A stretch of 64,000 bases of DNA from Paraspadella gotoi (Eukaryota > Chaetognatha): contig CM119268.1 of the NCBI GenBank assembly GCA_051294375.1, forward strand, positions 13,027,770-13,091,769. The letters run 5' to 3'. The notes beneath the pieces are model-generated. The model saw only the letters and a list, made by a program, of their open reading frames with translations, was not told the origin of the DNA and searched no databases. This document shows positions 1 through 11,880 of this stretch, piece after piece. Each line of letters begins with the position of its first letter. Position 1 is the stretch's first letter. The position numbers and the translations under genes are program-made.

Positions 1-72
1 CTCTTCGTCCGGGGGAAAATCATCATCATCTTCCGATTCCTGACCGTAGTATTGGAAGTCGACTCCGTAGTC
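1..72 (-). CDS. Gene L, exon 4 (acidic, runs off the left edge)
   Basis: Minus-strand exon of an unrecognised protein. Reading leftward from 72, 24 codons are open, starting DYGVDFQYYGQESEDDDD and ending in a Pro/Asp/Glu tail. An AG precedes it (73-74). Phase 0 at its start agrees with the complete codon at the end of the exon at 513-643, giving an intron of about 440 bp with GTAAGA donor. The Tyr-rich then poly-acidic composition looks like a disordered tail of a nuclear or nucleolar protein, but that is inference. The gene continues outside the window, so neither length nor family can be judged. Confidence 0.45.
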
Positions 73-512
73 CTTATAGGAAATTTAGGGAGAGTTTTCG
101 TTGGGTATTCGGCGGGGAACGTTGATGACGCCGATTTATTTATTTTTTGACTTTCGCCTCGTGATACTTTTCTAAATCTACTTATCTATAACCTTTGGCT
201 TTAAGTTTATAAAGAAAAAGGAAAAAGCGGGAAAGGGGCCGGGGGAGTTTACAAAAGGTCGACGGAAAAAAATAAACTAAAGAAAAGTTCGTTCATGAAA
301 TTTTTTTTAAAACGTAAAACCCTTGGGAGAAATTCATCTCTTGAGATCTGTAATTGTTTATTGTCCGTTGAGGGTAATTCGAATAATAAAAAGACTGACG
401 AATTTTTATTTGAGACTCTCCCGAGTCCAGAGGTAAGAAAGATTGGAGATTGAAATTATGGCAAAATTATGACATTAATAATAGTATTGATAATAAACAA
501 ACTATTTCTTAC

Positions 513-643
513 GGGGTCGTATCGCTTGAATCTCCTAGCGCGGTCTTCCCCTGACGTCCGACGTAGATAGCTCTTGCTTCTAACGTTGAGAAGTTGCCGA
601 GAATTGGCGGCTATGAGAGACGATGCCAACGACGATGTCAGAT
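513..643 (-). CDS. Gene L, exon 3 (basic segment)
   Basis: Best-supported exon of this minus-strand gene. A pyrimidine-rich acceptor (CTATTTTTCAG) precedes it and a consensus donor (GTAAGAAA) follows. Between them 131 nt hold two leading bases plus 43 open codons, including LIAANSRQLLNVRS and GEDRARRFKRYDP. Arg/Lys-rich sequence ending in a Tyr-Asp-Pro motif flows in phase into the acidic exon at 1-72. I do not recognise the family; basic-then-acidic layout is common in chromatin or ribosome-biogenesis proteins, but no catalytic motif is visible. Confidence 0.5.
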
Positions 644-2453
644 CTGAAAAATAGAGGTTATATGGATGAATGAAAATCGTGAAAAATTTGGCTGGTTTTT
701 AGATTTACCTCCGAAAAAATTCAAATACATGTAAACAAATATGCCAACTTTTATTTCCCAAGTTTTTAAATTCATCCTTTAGTTTTTCGGTTTTACTTAT
801 TGCTAATTAATATTAACAGGATCCAGAAAATATTCAAATACAGTTAAAAATTATAAGCTACGACAGGAGTTACAGTCATGAATCAACTCTCCCGTGGTTT
901 TGTCTTTGTTGTCTCTTTGTTCGCCTCATTTTCGATTTTTTTTTTAATTAGCCTCGTATCAGTCAGATCCCCTGCTTCCCTTAAGGCTTAAGGTTCAAAG
1001 CTTTTGGGTAAAAATCCCGGAAACACTTTCCTCGCCCGTGAACGAGATGTTTTCGAAGGATAAAGGGAGTAGAGGGGGGAGGGTGGGGGCGTTGTGGGGG
1101 ATTAGGGAAGGAAGGGATTGAAAGATCGGCGGGGAATGAAGAGAAAAGAAGCAAAGTTGTGAAAAAGCGAAGAGGAACTTGCATCATTCGTGTTCCTGTT
1201 GTAAAAATGTTGGACCGGGAATCGTGGAAATACTGCTTTATTGTTATGTTGTGATTCCATCTTTGTCTGATTTCGATTCGTGGAAAAAGAAAGTGGAGGG
1301 GCCCGCCATTTTTCTCCATGCCTGTGTGGTCACTGGTTATGACTTAGGTCCTTTAAAAATTAACGGGAAATGAGAGGAAGTAACAAAAATTTAAAGGACA
1401 GAAAAAATAATAAATAATAAATAAATAATAATAATAATAATAAATTGTAAATAATAGAGCAAACAGCGGAGTAAAATTCCTTTTTTAACGATCGACCGAA
1501 AAAAATATTATAATTATTATAATATACAAAATAGGGAAGCCAAGCTCTCTGGGAGTTCATAAACTCGACTGAGAAAGTCTTGATTAAAAGCTTGCAGGGT
1601 CTTGCGATGTTATTATCTTAACCAATCAAAGCCTGTCAAAGATAGCTGTAAGATAGCTTGTTCATTGAATGAATAAATAATTTTATATTGGTTGTACAAA
1701 TTTCATACTTATACATTTTGAAACGTATGAACTATGATGAAAAGTAAAAATAGTGGATGTGTGTTACAGATTGCTTGTTTCCCCTTCTCGCCGCCCGAGC
1801 TCTGCACGATCTTTGTTGGCAGGGGTGCGGCTCCTATCCGATTCCATTTTCTTTTAAATCGCGGTTGGCAAGGTACGAAGAGTCTTCGTACTACGAAGAC
1901 TGTTAAGTTAAAACGCGAAAGAAATGGGTACTTGCGAACCGAAGGTAATTTTCTCACTGGAGATTTCATCGGATATCTAAAACCGGACGCGACTATAAAA
2001 ATAACTCATTCTTCTGATATATTACGAAAAAAAAAAGCGAAAGAGGAATTCATAGGCGTTAGTCAATAGCCCGTGTTTTCTCCGGAACTCACGTACACCC
2101 CGTTTTAAAGCAAAGCCGAGCTATTTTTTTTTCAGTGATTATGATGTAACGCGTTAACTGTCTTAAACGATGCTTTCGCGTCAGTCATCCATATACTTGT
2201 CTAAAAAATGTTTTAAGATACTATAAAATAAAAGTAGTGTGGATCAACCAAACAACCTTCATTGGAGGTAAATGAATTCTGAAAATTGATTTTCCATTCG
2301 TCTTTTTCTTCGCCTATGATCAATTTGAAGGCATCGTTACTAAAGCCAACGGAACATCGTTATGATTTATCCTCTTAACGATAAAACGATAACCGTCCAT
2401 TTCACGCTCCTCATTTGTTTTAATCGTCGAGATTCTTTGGCCTCGACTTTGAA

Positions 2454-2541
<88 letters not shown>

Positions 2542-2776
2542 CTCTCTCTCATCATCTTCCCGATAAAAAAAAGTCTTTTTATTGTAGACGACCCGAACAG
2601 GCGCTCGCTTCCTCTCTGACGTCTTAATTGTGTTCGAATCTCACGAAGATGCCCGGAAATAACTACGGTTTCGCCTTATTATAATTAATTATTATTAACT
2701 TGACTCGGAGAATTTTATCGTAAATGCTTAACGGACAACAAACACAACGACGCAGTACGGGTGCTCGTGCGCTCAC
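644..2776. other. Probable intron of gene L; no other gene seen
   Basis: AT-rich, with an (AAT)n stretch near 1407-1445 and the CT tract listed separately. A plus-strand frame at 1734-2069 is open for 111 codons but has no splice context or recognisable motif, so I do not call it. Confidence 0.4.
2456..2552. repeat. (CT)n microsatellite
   Basis: Nearly pure CT dinucleotides with two small interruptions. Both strands give Ser-Leu or Arg-Glu open frames that are not genes. Confidence 0.95.
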
Positions 2777-2933
2777 GGCCTTTTTGCGACGGCAACGAAT
2801 TCGCCTCTAATTCTTTGATAACGCCGGAAACGAAAACGTCTGACGTAATTTTTGGCTCCGAAAGATGTTTTCTTTTCTGCCAATCTTTCTTCTTTCGATG
2901 CTCTTTTGTTTGGCGGCAACGACCCCTAAGCGC
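2777..2933 (-). CDS. Gene L, exon 2 (candidate)
   Basis: Minus-strand block of 157 nt bounded by GCTGCAG and a GTGAGC donor. It starts in phase 0 and ends with one spare base, exactly what the exon at 513-643 (two leading bases) requires. The frame reads ALRGRCRQTKEHRKKKDW and later SDVFVSGVIKELEANSLPS, a basic stretch followed by a helix-like segment. The polypyrimidine tract is weak, and the other strand is also open here, so this rests on phase agreement with the neighbouring exons. Confidence 0.38.
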
Positions 2934-3985
2934 CTGCAGCGCCCCAAAGGTAAAAATCGGAATCAACGTCCTTGACGTAGTGGCTTGGTAAAATGATGTT
3001 AGATTAGATAAATTTAAGATTGTTGGGCTGTTTAACATTGCTTTTTAAAATTTATTTTTAAATTATTGCTATAAACTTTAAAGAGAACAAAATGTTTACT
3101 TTAGTTAACATGCCTTGAACAATGAACATTTAGTTCATCAGGTATTTTTACTACGTGCGACAGTTAAGGCTTTCTTTCCTTCTATCTTGCTTTCTCATTT
3201 TCACTCAATTTCTTTCCTGGTGAACGGTTTAAAACCGGTCGAGAAAAAACATCCTATTAACTCTCGAAGTTACGACCTTTGTTTACCCAATTACTCGCAA
3301 CATTACTGAAAACAAAAGTCGCCGTGTTTTTTTTTCTTCGAAAGAAATAGAACGAAATGTTTCCTCTTTTAGAAAATGCAAGGAGCGAGCAAAGAAGGTA
3401 GAAAGATAGGAGAGAAAACTTTGTAAATGAGACTAAAGTCGGTTTAAATTTGAGAGAAGAGTTTCAGAAGGGCGAAGAGATGAAAAAGAGAAGAGAGAAA
3501 AGCATAGAACTGATAGAAGATAGAGAGGGGATAAGTCCCAAACGTCGACATTGATGGAATTCGGCATCCAAATTCCAACGCGTCTACTTTTATGGACCCA
3601 TTTTCCTCAGTAATCACTTGTTATGGCCCAAGGATATTCGAGGAGTGAGAATCCCGATAGTCGCGGTATCAATTTTACTCCGCGGGAAATTTGTTTCCAA
3701 ATTTCCCCGCAATGAAATGATAAGAGGCTCTTAAATATTTTTTTCAGTGAATATCATTATCTGTATTGTACATTATATAATCACAATGAGGTTTTTTACT
3801 CTGCTCGTCAACGCATGACTGCCCCAAGCCTTCCCTCAGAGCCGTCATTTGTTTTGATTAACCCCGTCACGAATAAACCCAAAATTGATTCTAACTGAGA
3901 ACGAGCAATTTTCTCGCCTTTTGTCAAAACAATTTTCAAATTGATTCTCCGGACGAACTTGTGAACTCTTCCCTTTCTCTTTCAC

Positions 3986-4037
3986 CTTATTTCTTTTTCT
4001 TTTTTTTTTTTCGGCGTCTCGCAAAAGCCTTTTTGTC
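3986..4037 (-). CDS. Gene L, exon 1 of those seen (candidate, Lys-rich)
   Basis: Small 52-nt block with acceptor TTTTTGTGCAG and donor GTGAAAG on the minus strand. One leading base plus 17 codons give TKRLLRDAEKKKRKRNK, a strong nuclear-localisation-like basic cluster. It ends in phase 0, matching the start of the exon at 2777-2933. A 12-A homopolymer lies inside, so one indel would change the frame. Function unknown. Confidence 0.32.
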
Positions 4038-5051
4038 CTGCACAAAAATTAAATTTTCGAGAGGATGAACAATATACGGCACAATGTTAATTTTAACTCG
4101 GTTAATTTTAACCTGGCCTAAGTAAAACAAAACCGTGAATTCATTTTTAAATCTAAAACTTAACTTAATTCTAAATTTGAGATAAAATACAGTGCTTTAG
4201 GAAAATATGACCCAATATTCTTTCGGATTTTAATGGCCTACAAATGATTATTGTTTAATCAATCGAGATCGCCAAAAAAATTTTTGTTAGATTTAATTGT
4301 TCATAAATAGTAAACACCATTGGTTCATTGCGTTAGTCCATTACACAAGCCCAGGTTTAGCACCAACACACATATCGCCTCTCCCCCCTCTACCCTGTTC
4401 CCCATGTGAATGGCCCGACCTCGAATAAACAACGCAGTCAATATTTTCCGCGCGGTAAACAACCGGGAGGAAGATGATGGGTTCGAGAATGTCGTTCACA
4501 TCATCGTTCCACCATCCTTACCCGACATACAAACTCATTCATTCTTCCTTCATCTTTCCACAGATCGATGATGTTGTTGAAATTATCATGATCCACATCC
4601 GATGCTTTGAGCATCACTGAGAACTTTGCAATAGTTCGCAGTAAAATATTCCTTATTTTGCTTAAATTTCATACTTATATTTGAACAAACCTTGGTTATT
4701 CACTGTGATTCCATTTGTTAACTTTTATATCTTTTAGGACTTTAATTGATCTTCAAGTTTCAAACCTTTTTTAGACGAGGGAAAAAAAACGGCGAATCTG
4801 TTTTGGACCTTCCCAATAAATTTCATTAAAGAATTACAGAAGTCAAAATAATATTTAATATTCCCACTTTTATTTCTGTGATTTTGTTTCCCATTATTAA
4901 ATTTAGAAGCATAACTTTGTTCACGCTCTCTTTTCACTAGTTTCTATAATCCCCTTTTCTCATAATCTGGGGGGGGGGGCGAGCGAGGGCTCTTTGATCC
5001 GCCGTCGCTGCCAGAAGCGAAAAGCAGAAGGGAGAGGGAAAAGCAGAGAAA

Positions 5052-5110
5052 TAGAGAGAGAAAGAAAGAAAGATAAAGAAAGAGAAAGAGAGAGAGAGAG
5101 AGAGAGAGAA
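5052..5110. repeat. (GA)n/(AAAG)n tract
   Basis: GA dinucleotides merging into AAAG tetranucleotides. Confidence 0.9.
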
Positions 5111-5696
5111 TAGAAGTCTAAAATGTGAATGAGAAATAACGAGAGAAACGCCAACCATACTAACACTTACTAACTGTCTAGATGTTAAATTTTTTCTGTG
5201 CATAATATAATGACACAGCCGCCCTTTTCAATGGCTTTTTAATCTTCAGAAACCAAACGTCCCGAGCCAATTCAGCCATTTTCCTAATTTTCTTTCACTC
5301 TTTATAATAATAATCATAACGGGGTACTAAGGGGGGGGGGTGGTTACTGCCGCAGACTCGCTCTCTCGCTCTCTCGCTCTCTCCCCCATTTCCCCCTAAA
5401 TTCCCAAAATCAATTTCCCTTTTCATATTCCTCCTCGTGATTATTTTCTTTCTCTTCATCTTCTTTTTATTCTTATTCCTCCTTTTTTTTTGTTCAATTG
5501 TTCTTGGTTTTTGTTAATTGAAACGAACAAATATCATACAATTGTCTCCACAATATCCTTCTCTTTATCTCCCTCTTCTTCTTTCTCTCCCCGCTCTTCT
5601 CTCTTTCTCCTTCTTTTCCCTCCAATGCCGGAGGCCAAAATCAATTTCATTTCCGAGAAATTCTCGACCTCAAGAATTCTCTGCTAAATTTGTCGC

Positions 5697-5736
5697 TTCG
5701 TCGTCGTCGTCTTGGGCGTCGTCGTCGTCGTCGTCT
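5697..5736. repeat. (GTC)n trinucleotide repeat
   Basis: Two GTC runs split by CTTGGGC. On the minus strand one frame reads poly-Asp (VKDDDDDDAQDDDDEATN), resembling the acidic runs in gene X, but no clear splice sites enclose it. Confidence 0.85.
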
Positions 5737-6546
5737 TTCACTTCCGATACTCAACAACGGCCACCTGGCGGAGCCGCCTTATTTCCAGGGGCGTCAACCG
5801 GGAAACGGATGACGACGTGAATGACACATTTCGATCACCATTCTGAGTCTCTATAAAGAAGATGGCCTTTAGTAAAGGCTTTACCTTTATATAACTTTAT
5901 ACGTGTATGTGTATGTGTAATACACATTGTGTATGTGTCTCGTAATTTTTTTTTTTCTCAAACGCAGATAAAAACCCGAGATCTCTGTATTTTTTTTCGC
6001 GCCTCTAGTCAGATTTGCTTTGTGATTCCTTATTTGACGTGCTGTCGTTGTTGCCCTCGTCGTGTTCACTAAGAGATGAACGGTAGGATGGAGCACTCAA
6101 GAACAAAAAAATTATTTGAGTGATCAAACGAGGATATTTAGACGTGAGATAGTATGATTAACTAGTACAAAAAATATTTTGTTCATATTGTCTCGGGAAC
6201 AGAGTTTTACCGGATGGTTGTAAAAATATAGTAATATATTTTTTAGCATATTCATAGGATGAATAGATAATCTTATAATGGTTGTACTAATTTCAAAGAT
6301 TTTAGTTATACGTACTACATAGTAATTTTTTTGACACTATATTCGTGGCGCTACTATATCCGTTAATTTAAGTATTTTTTAATTTTGTAATACAATTTTT
6401 CAGAAAAAAATCTTTTTTTCACTTTTAAAAAATGACAAAAAATATTGTTACTCAGCAAAACACATTGTTTTCTTTAAGAAAAATAAAAAAATCTCCGAAA
6501 TGGGGAAAAATGTCACTCCTCTAGGGATCGCAAGAGAAATAAACTA

Positions 6547-6548
<2 letters not shown>

Positions 6549-6588
<40 letters not shown>
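6549..6588. repeat. (GA)n microsatellite
   Basis: About 20 uninterrupted GA units. Confidence 0.95.
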
Positions 6589-6590
<2 letters not shown>

Positions 6591-7392
6591 TCGATAAAGA
6601 GGCAATTCCATCCCAAGGAAGGAGGAAAAAAATCGGGAGGAACAAATCTCTCTCAACCTTGGAATCCCAGTAGACGAGACCCTTTGAATACCTCATCAGG
6701 TCGACGCCATAGATTTGCGTTCTTTACCCCAAGACGGAAAGGTCCCGGGTTCGCGGCTGCGGCTTATGTTTCTTGCATCTATTCAAGACGCTGTAACTTG
6801 AGGAGTAAAAGTTGCAAGGGAAGATGAAGGATTTAGCAAAAACTTTGTGGTTAGAGGATCAGAGAAGAACGAATTGATTTCCATACATTCCACAACAACG
6901 ACCACAACGGATTTGTAGCCTTGCAACAACAACAACAGCAATAAATGAAAAAGAAGGGAAAAGAAAATGATTGTCTATACTTTTTCGACGAAATTATCGA
7001 AAATTATCAAAACAATTCTTGGATAAGATTAAATTTCCTTGTGCAGAATAAAGGAAGAATAAAGGCGCGCGCTCTCTCTCTCTCTCTTTCTCTTTCTCTT
7101 TTAAATTTTACCTCCAAAGTCATTCCTTCCCGAAAGGAAATCTCAGAGTCTCCTTTCATTTCTTCCCTCCTAAAATCGAAATCTCAAATTCTCCTTCAAC
7201 GTGTTTTGCTTCCACTCTCAAGTAATTGTCACTTTAGATTCCCATCATTGTTTGAATTTTTTTTTTTCATGATTTATCACAAGTTTGATATCCGTTTTAT
7301 TTTCCTGCTTTGCTTCTTTTCTGTCCCTCACTCCCCCGCCTCTTCCTCCCTTCCTCTTGTTTCCATTACTTTCTATAGGACTCTTCACCTCC

Positions 7393-7545
7393 TTTCTTCC
7401 CCCACCGTCCTCCCTCCCCCCTTCGCCTCCCTCTTCCCCCACCGTCCTCCCTCCCCCCTTCGCCTCCCCTCTTCCCCCACCGTCCTCCCTCCCCCCTTCG
7501 CCTCCCCTCTTCCCCCACCGTCCTCCCTCCCCCCCCCCCCCTTCA
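7393..7545. repeat. Pyrimidine-rich minisatellite, 36-37 bp unit
   Basis: Four near-identical copies of a unit beginning CTTCCCCCACCGTCCTCCC and ending in TTCGCCTCCC, the last ending in a C run. The purine strand has runs of G that could fold as G-quadruplexes. Confidence 0.85.
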
Positions 7546-8722
7546 TCTCCCTCTTCCTTCCCCTTTCATCTTCCAAACCCTTATAACTCTCCAACCAAAA
7601 AAAAAAAAAAAAGCTGGTTCCAGCTTCGGCTCTCGCGATTTCCCCTGACAGATATTGAACCCTTGTTGGACCAAATCCTTTTTTCGGTCGAAGGCGAAAA
7701 CCCCCGTGGCAGCTCGGGACGGAGAAAAAAAGAAAGGGGAGCGTTGGGAGGGGGGTACCCTGGGGGGGGGTGTAACAAAGTTGGTTTTGGTGTTGTTTTT
7801 TTTCTTTCGATCTCGTTTTACTTTTTTTTTTCGGTACAGCCTTTCTTTTTATTTTCTCTAGTAGTTGTCGAGATTTCGACCTCATTTCCAACCGAGGTTA
7901 CGGAGGTTAGGAAAAAAAAACCTCACAAACTGTGAGTGAATAAACCAGAAAGAAATAGTGTGTTATCAGGTCTTGATCCTGTCGTTCGCGGGAGGCTGAT
8001 TAATTTACGTCCTTTCTTTCTTTCCTTTCTTTCTTTCTTATTATATTTACAGCTTGCTATATTCTCGTATTCTACCATATCCTAGATATTCTTCCTTCCT
8101 CTTTTCATTTCTTACATTTCTTTTTTCCTTATTTTCTCTTCTTTTTCTACCTTCTTTCCTACCCTCAACCCTTCCTTTCTTCTTTTCTTCCTTCTTTTCT
8201 TCCTTTCTCCACGACGAGAAACTCTAATCGAACGGTGAGACCTCGACCTGACCCGGAGTCCCTGACCTCACCGCAATTCGCCCACTCTTCGAGGCGACGC
8301 ATCGATCCAGATCCCAGCCAACAAACTCCTCTCTCAATCGTCACTCCTTTGAAACTCAGTTTCGCCATTCCTTTGCCACGCTCGCAGCTCTGCATCATTT
8401 ACACCTTTGCCACTCTTGCAGCTTTGAGTCACCACACTTCGCACTTACGTCTTCACACAGTTCAGACTAGCCTTTTTTCCTGAACTTCTTGCAGCACTGA
8501 CGCGCTCAACCTCTGTCACTTTCCCAGCGCTGTCTCGCCGCTCCTTTGTCACACCCGCCACACTCAGTTGCCTCACCCTCTCGCCGCTCCCTCGCTCATC
8601 TTTTTCTGGACCTCACCCTTGGAGAAATGGAACGACTCAGGTGCCGAAGACGGTAGCGACGACGACAGGGACGACGATGGGTGCGATGGAACTGAGCCGA
8701 CATATGGTGGGAAGAGGTTGAC

Positions 8723-8736
8723 GAGAGAGAGAGAAA

Positions 8737-8797
<61 letters not shown>

Positions 8798-8799
8798 AG
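8723..8799. repeat. (GA)n microsatellite
   Basis: GA dinucleotides with a GAAAGAGG interruption near the start. Confidence 0.95.
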
Positions 8800-8959
8800 A
8801 GCGAAACAAATATGTTTTTCAGTTTCTATTTTTCACGTTTTCGGTTTCCGAGCGCATGGATAATTTTAGGCAAATATCCATTTCCGATTTCACTTTTTTT
8901 TTCTTCGTGTCTAACATCGCGACAACTGGAAATACTAAAAAAAATATGGTGACTAGACG

Positions 8960-8969
8960 AGAGAGAGAG

Positions 8970-9042
<73 letters not shown>
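8960..9042. repeat. (GA)n microsatellite
   Basis: About 40 GA units with one GC interruption. Confidence 0.95.
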
Positions 9043-9049
<7 letters not shown>

Positions 9050-9449
9050 AGGAACGAAGATGCTCAATATTTGTCGAGTGTTGAGTGACATCCCTGGAAA
9101 TCGAACGCGACAGAAAAAGAATATGGCTTCGCCGGCGAATCGCATCCGCGGCGCTTGTGAGAATCACGTGTGAGAATCACGAAAATCACGTGGTTCCGAT
9201 GAAAATTTGTTTTGGTTTTCGTGAATAGAATCTCAAAAAAATTGTATTTATGAAATTTCTAGGATGCGGAAGCCTCGCCATCCATGTATTTGATGAAGTT
9301 CACAAACAACATCAGATTTGTGAGACTGCGACTCTGAAAAAAAATGTGAGAACGCGACTGTGATCCTCACTTCAAAACGAAAACGAAGAATCTCCTGATT
9401 TTGTCCCCCGCGAAATTGGAAACGGATGACAGAGTAGACGGGAAATATT

Positions 9450-9452
<3 letters not shown>

Positions 9453-9531
<79 letters not shown>
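9453..9531. repeat. (CT)n microsatellite
   Basis: About 39 uninterrupted CT units, 100 bp upstream of the CRE cluster. Confidence 0.95.
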
Positions 9532-9533
<2 letters not shown>

Positions 9534-9628
9534 GACCCCTCCAGGGACTTCGGGAATTTCTCGTTCGTATTCCGCTTCGGTCTCTCGTTACACTTTATGG
9601 TGTCGCGTTACGCGTGGTACACAGTTTA

Positions 9629-9876
9629 TGACGTCAGCCATTCGGGACAAAAATGGGCAGAAGTCGCGCTCGCGTTGTTGTTGTTGTTGTCCGTGAAGTG
9701 GACGTCATTGCCCCCTTGCCTGACTCCAGATGCAAAAAAAAGAAATATAATTCTTTCCTAATGACGTCAAAAAAAAGTCGAGAAAATTGCTATGACGTCA
9801 TCGCGGGGACATCCAATCACGCCCCGAGTCGCGTGATTCATTTTCCCGCTAACTCACTGCTTCTCTCGTATTTATA
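9629..9876 (+). promoter_or_regulatory. Three CRE palindromes followed by a TATA-like box
   Basis: Perfect TGACGTCA octamers at 9629-9636, 9762-9769 and 9793-9800, plus a GACGTCA half-like site near 9700. About 70 bp after the last comes TATTTATA (9869-9876). TGACGTCA is the known CREB/ATF binding site. Order and spacing suggest a plus-strand promoter; a start near 9900 would precede the exon-like block at 10642. No long open frame follows immediately, so the target gene is uncertain. Confidence 0.45.
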
Positions 9877-10585
9877 TGTGGGCGTGTGTGTGAGCGTCGA
9901 GCACTATTTTAAGTATTGTAACGGTCTGTCACTCACCATGACTTTGTAATCATGCGTAGAAATTTGTTCTAACGCAGTAGAGGCTGTAGAGTAGAACGCA
10001 GTTGAGGCCTCGAAACCAAAACAATCCGTGGGAAAAAAAGTCAAAAAGGGCAAAGAGAAAATAAAAAATAAAAAAGAGCAGAACGTCAAGAAATCTTTTT
10101 CTAAATGTCAAAGTGGAATGACAGAAAAGAAAAATTTCGGTTTTGAAAAGTTGTCGAGTTTTGAAGTTGGAAAGAAACAACCAAGTATGTGAAAGGAAAA
10201 GAGAATTTTCCACGCAAAAAAAAAAAATCTGAAATACTTGTTTCCGGTTGTCAATATAATCGGTTTGCTTTAGTTTTTTAATTTTTATAATCTTTGTTTG
10301 TTTATCTTATGTTTTCTTTTCTTACTTTCCTTCTTAGCCGTGAATGAAAATGGATAAATTATGTCGTTTCTATTTATATCAAATTATTTAGCTTATGAAA
10401 ACCTAAAATAACAAGTTAACACTAAGTAATTACAATTAAATGAAGATTAAAATAAACATCCAGTGAGACAGACCGCCGTCGCGTCAGCATCGGCAGCAGC
10501 ATGCAGCAGCTGCCGACGAGACGACGAAAAAATTGGATTTTTGTTTTTCCGATAGAAATTAAGTTTGCGAATCTTGAATCGGAGA

Positions 10586-10587
<2 letters not shown>

Positions 10588-10633
<46 letters not shown>
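10588..10633. repeat. (CT)n microsatellite used as a pyrimidine tract
   Basis: About 22 CT units ending 8 bp before a CCCCAG acceptor. Confidence 0.9.
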
Positions 10634-10636
<3 letters not shown>

Positions 10637-10641
10637 CCCAG

Positions 10642-10701
10642 GATCTCGTCAACGACGACGAATCACAACCGACGATGACGACGACAATGACTGCGAAAAA
10701 T
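10642..10701 (+). CDS. Candidate 60-nt exon
   Basis: Acceptor made of a CT microsatellite plus CCCTCCCCAG, donor AAT|GTAAGC. The 20 codons between are open in phase 0 and begin DLVNDDESQPTMTTT. If the donor is not used the frame runs on to 10803 through a hydrophobic stretch (LYLVSLFIDVVCLL). Downstream of the CRE/TATA cluster on the same strand. No homology recognised. Confidence 0.33.
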
Positions 10702-11086
10702 GTAAGCGACGACAAGAACAACTTCAGCGTCTGTAATCTATATCTTGTTTCTCTTTTTATTGATGTCGTTTGTCTCTTGACGGTTGCCACTAGTGAGCGG
10801 TAAGTGGGAGAGATTCGTTTTACGACTGAGGAATGAGGATAATCTTTATTCTTTTGGATTTGGACAATGGACAAATTGGACATTCGGACTTTGGTGACTG
10901 ACTGAAACTTAAAAGCTCCAAACGCCCTGAACAAACGACAGACATAATCTAAATCTAGATCTAGATCTTTCTATAGCTCACAGTTCGAGAACAGACGCAT
11001 GGATTTCGAATTTCTTGAAAAGGGGGCCTTTGCTCCGCGGCCCAAAGAAGGACCTTATTCTGAACACGACCAGATGACCTGAATTA

Positions 11087-11167
11087 ACGACGACGACGAC
11101 GACGACGACGATGATTTGGACGATTCTCCGTTGACGTCATCGTCGTCGTCGTCGTGGTCGTCGTTCA
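11087..11167. repeat. (GAC)n facing (GTC)n, imperfect hairpin
   Basis: A GAC run is followed after about 30 bp by a GTC run, so the two can pair. The plus strand reads poly-Asp then poly-Ser to a stop. Confidence 0.7.
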
Positions 11168-11472
11168 CGACTTAACTTTTCCCTCGACGAATCGCGAAAA
11201 CAAAAGACGTGGAAATTAGACGAAGGAATTTCGATTAAAAATGCGAATGGCGAAAGGACTCTCTCTGGAGACGTTGCCGGGAAGGAGAGAGAAAGAGAGA
11301 GAGAGAGAGAGTGAAAAAGGGAGGACAAAGGCGAGTGCTGCTGTTCTCCTGTTTTAAACCATTAATGTTTATTACTTCACTTTTTAAAAAAAATGTGAAT
11401 ATCGATGCGAACGACGGGGAAATTTATTGCGTCGTCGTCGGAGTCGTTGTCGTTCTAGCGTATTCCTAACAG

Positions 11473-11477
<5 letters not shown>

Positions 11478-11520
<43 letters not shown>

Positions 11521-11543
11521 TCTCTCTCTCTCTCTCTCTCTCT
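11478..11543. repeat. (CT)n microsatellite
   Basis: CT units with two TTCT interruptions. Confidence 0.95.
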
Positions 11544-11781
11544 ACACGCCACGAAACCGGAAATGGAGCGTCAACTCCTCTCGAGTTCGAAAACCTGGAA
11601 AAAGATGGCGTCGCATCGAGTCGTGGCGGAGAACTGTGGGCGGGGTGGGGGTTGTGGGAGGGGAAGGGTTGTAGCTTTCATTTTACCTTTTGCATTTTGC
11701 GGTATCTGGTTAATTTTTATCGTTGCGCGAAAACTCGCGAAGCAATTCAAAATGGGGCACCGTTTTCCAAAAGCCCCTAAT

Positions 11782-11880
11782 CTTTGACCCTAATCAAAAC
11801 TCTAACCAAATCCTTAACCTAACCTTAATCCCTAACCTAAATCTTATCCCTAACCATAACTATAATCTTTAAACCTAAAG
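11782..11880. repeat. Degenerate telomere-like (CCCTAA)n
   Basis: Repeated CCTAA/CCCTAA/CCTTAA-type hexamers, e.g. CCCTAACCTAA, spaced irregularly. The same kind of block recurs near 47.7 and 58.3 kb. Confidence 0.6.

Larger units (their letters stand above)
4038..9600. other. Long stretch without a supported gene
   Basis: Holds GA/CT microsatellites, a (GTC)n run, a 36-37 bp minisatellite and pyrimidine-rich DNA. A good-looking acceptor (CATCTTTCCACAG, about 4551-4563) is followed by only about 18 open codons. The long open frames at 6945-7935 and 8568-9173 are low-complexity repeats. Confidence 0.5.

Noticed and set aside
2362-2619. Open frames rich in Ser-Leu or Arg-Glu over CT/GA tracts (here and at about 30 other sites)
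   Set aside because: They are translations of dinucleotide repeats in several frames on both strands, without splice or homology support.
6733-6765. GGTCCCGGGTTCGCGGC, suggestive of a tRNA T-arm
   Set aside because: No matching acceptor, D or anticodon stems can be drawn around it.
6945-7935. Two plus-strand open frames of over 200 codons
   Set aside because: Composition is a pyrimidine-rich minisatellite (Pro/Ser/Leu/Phe); the opposite strand is equally open and nothing resembles a domain.
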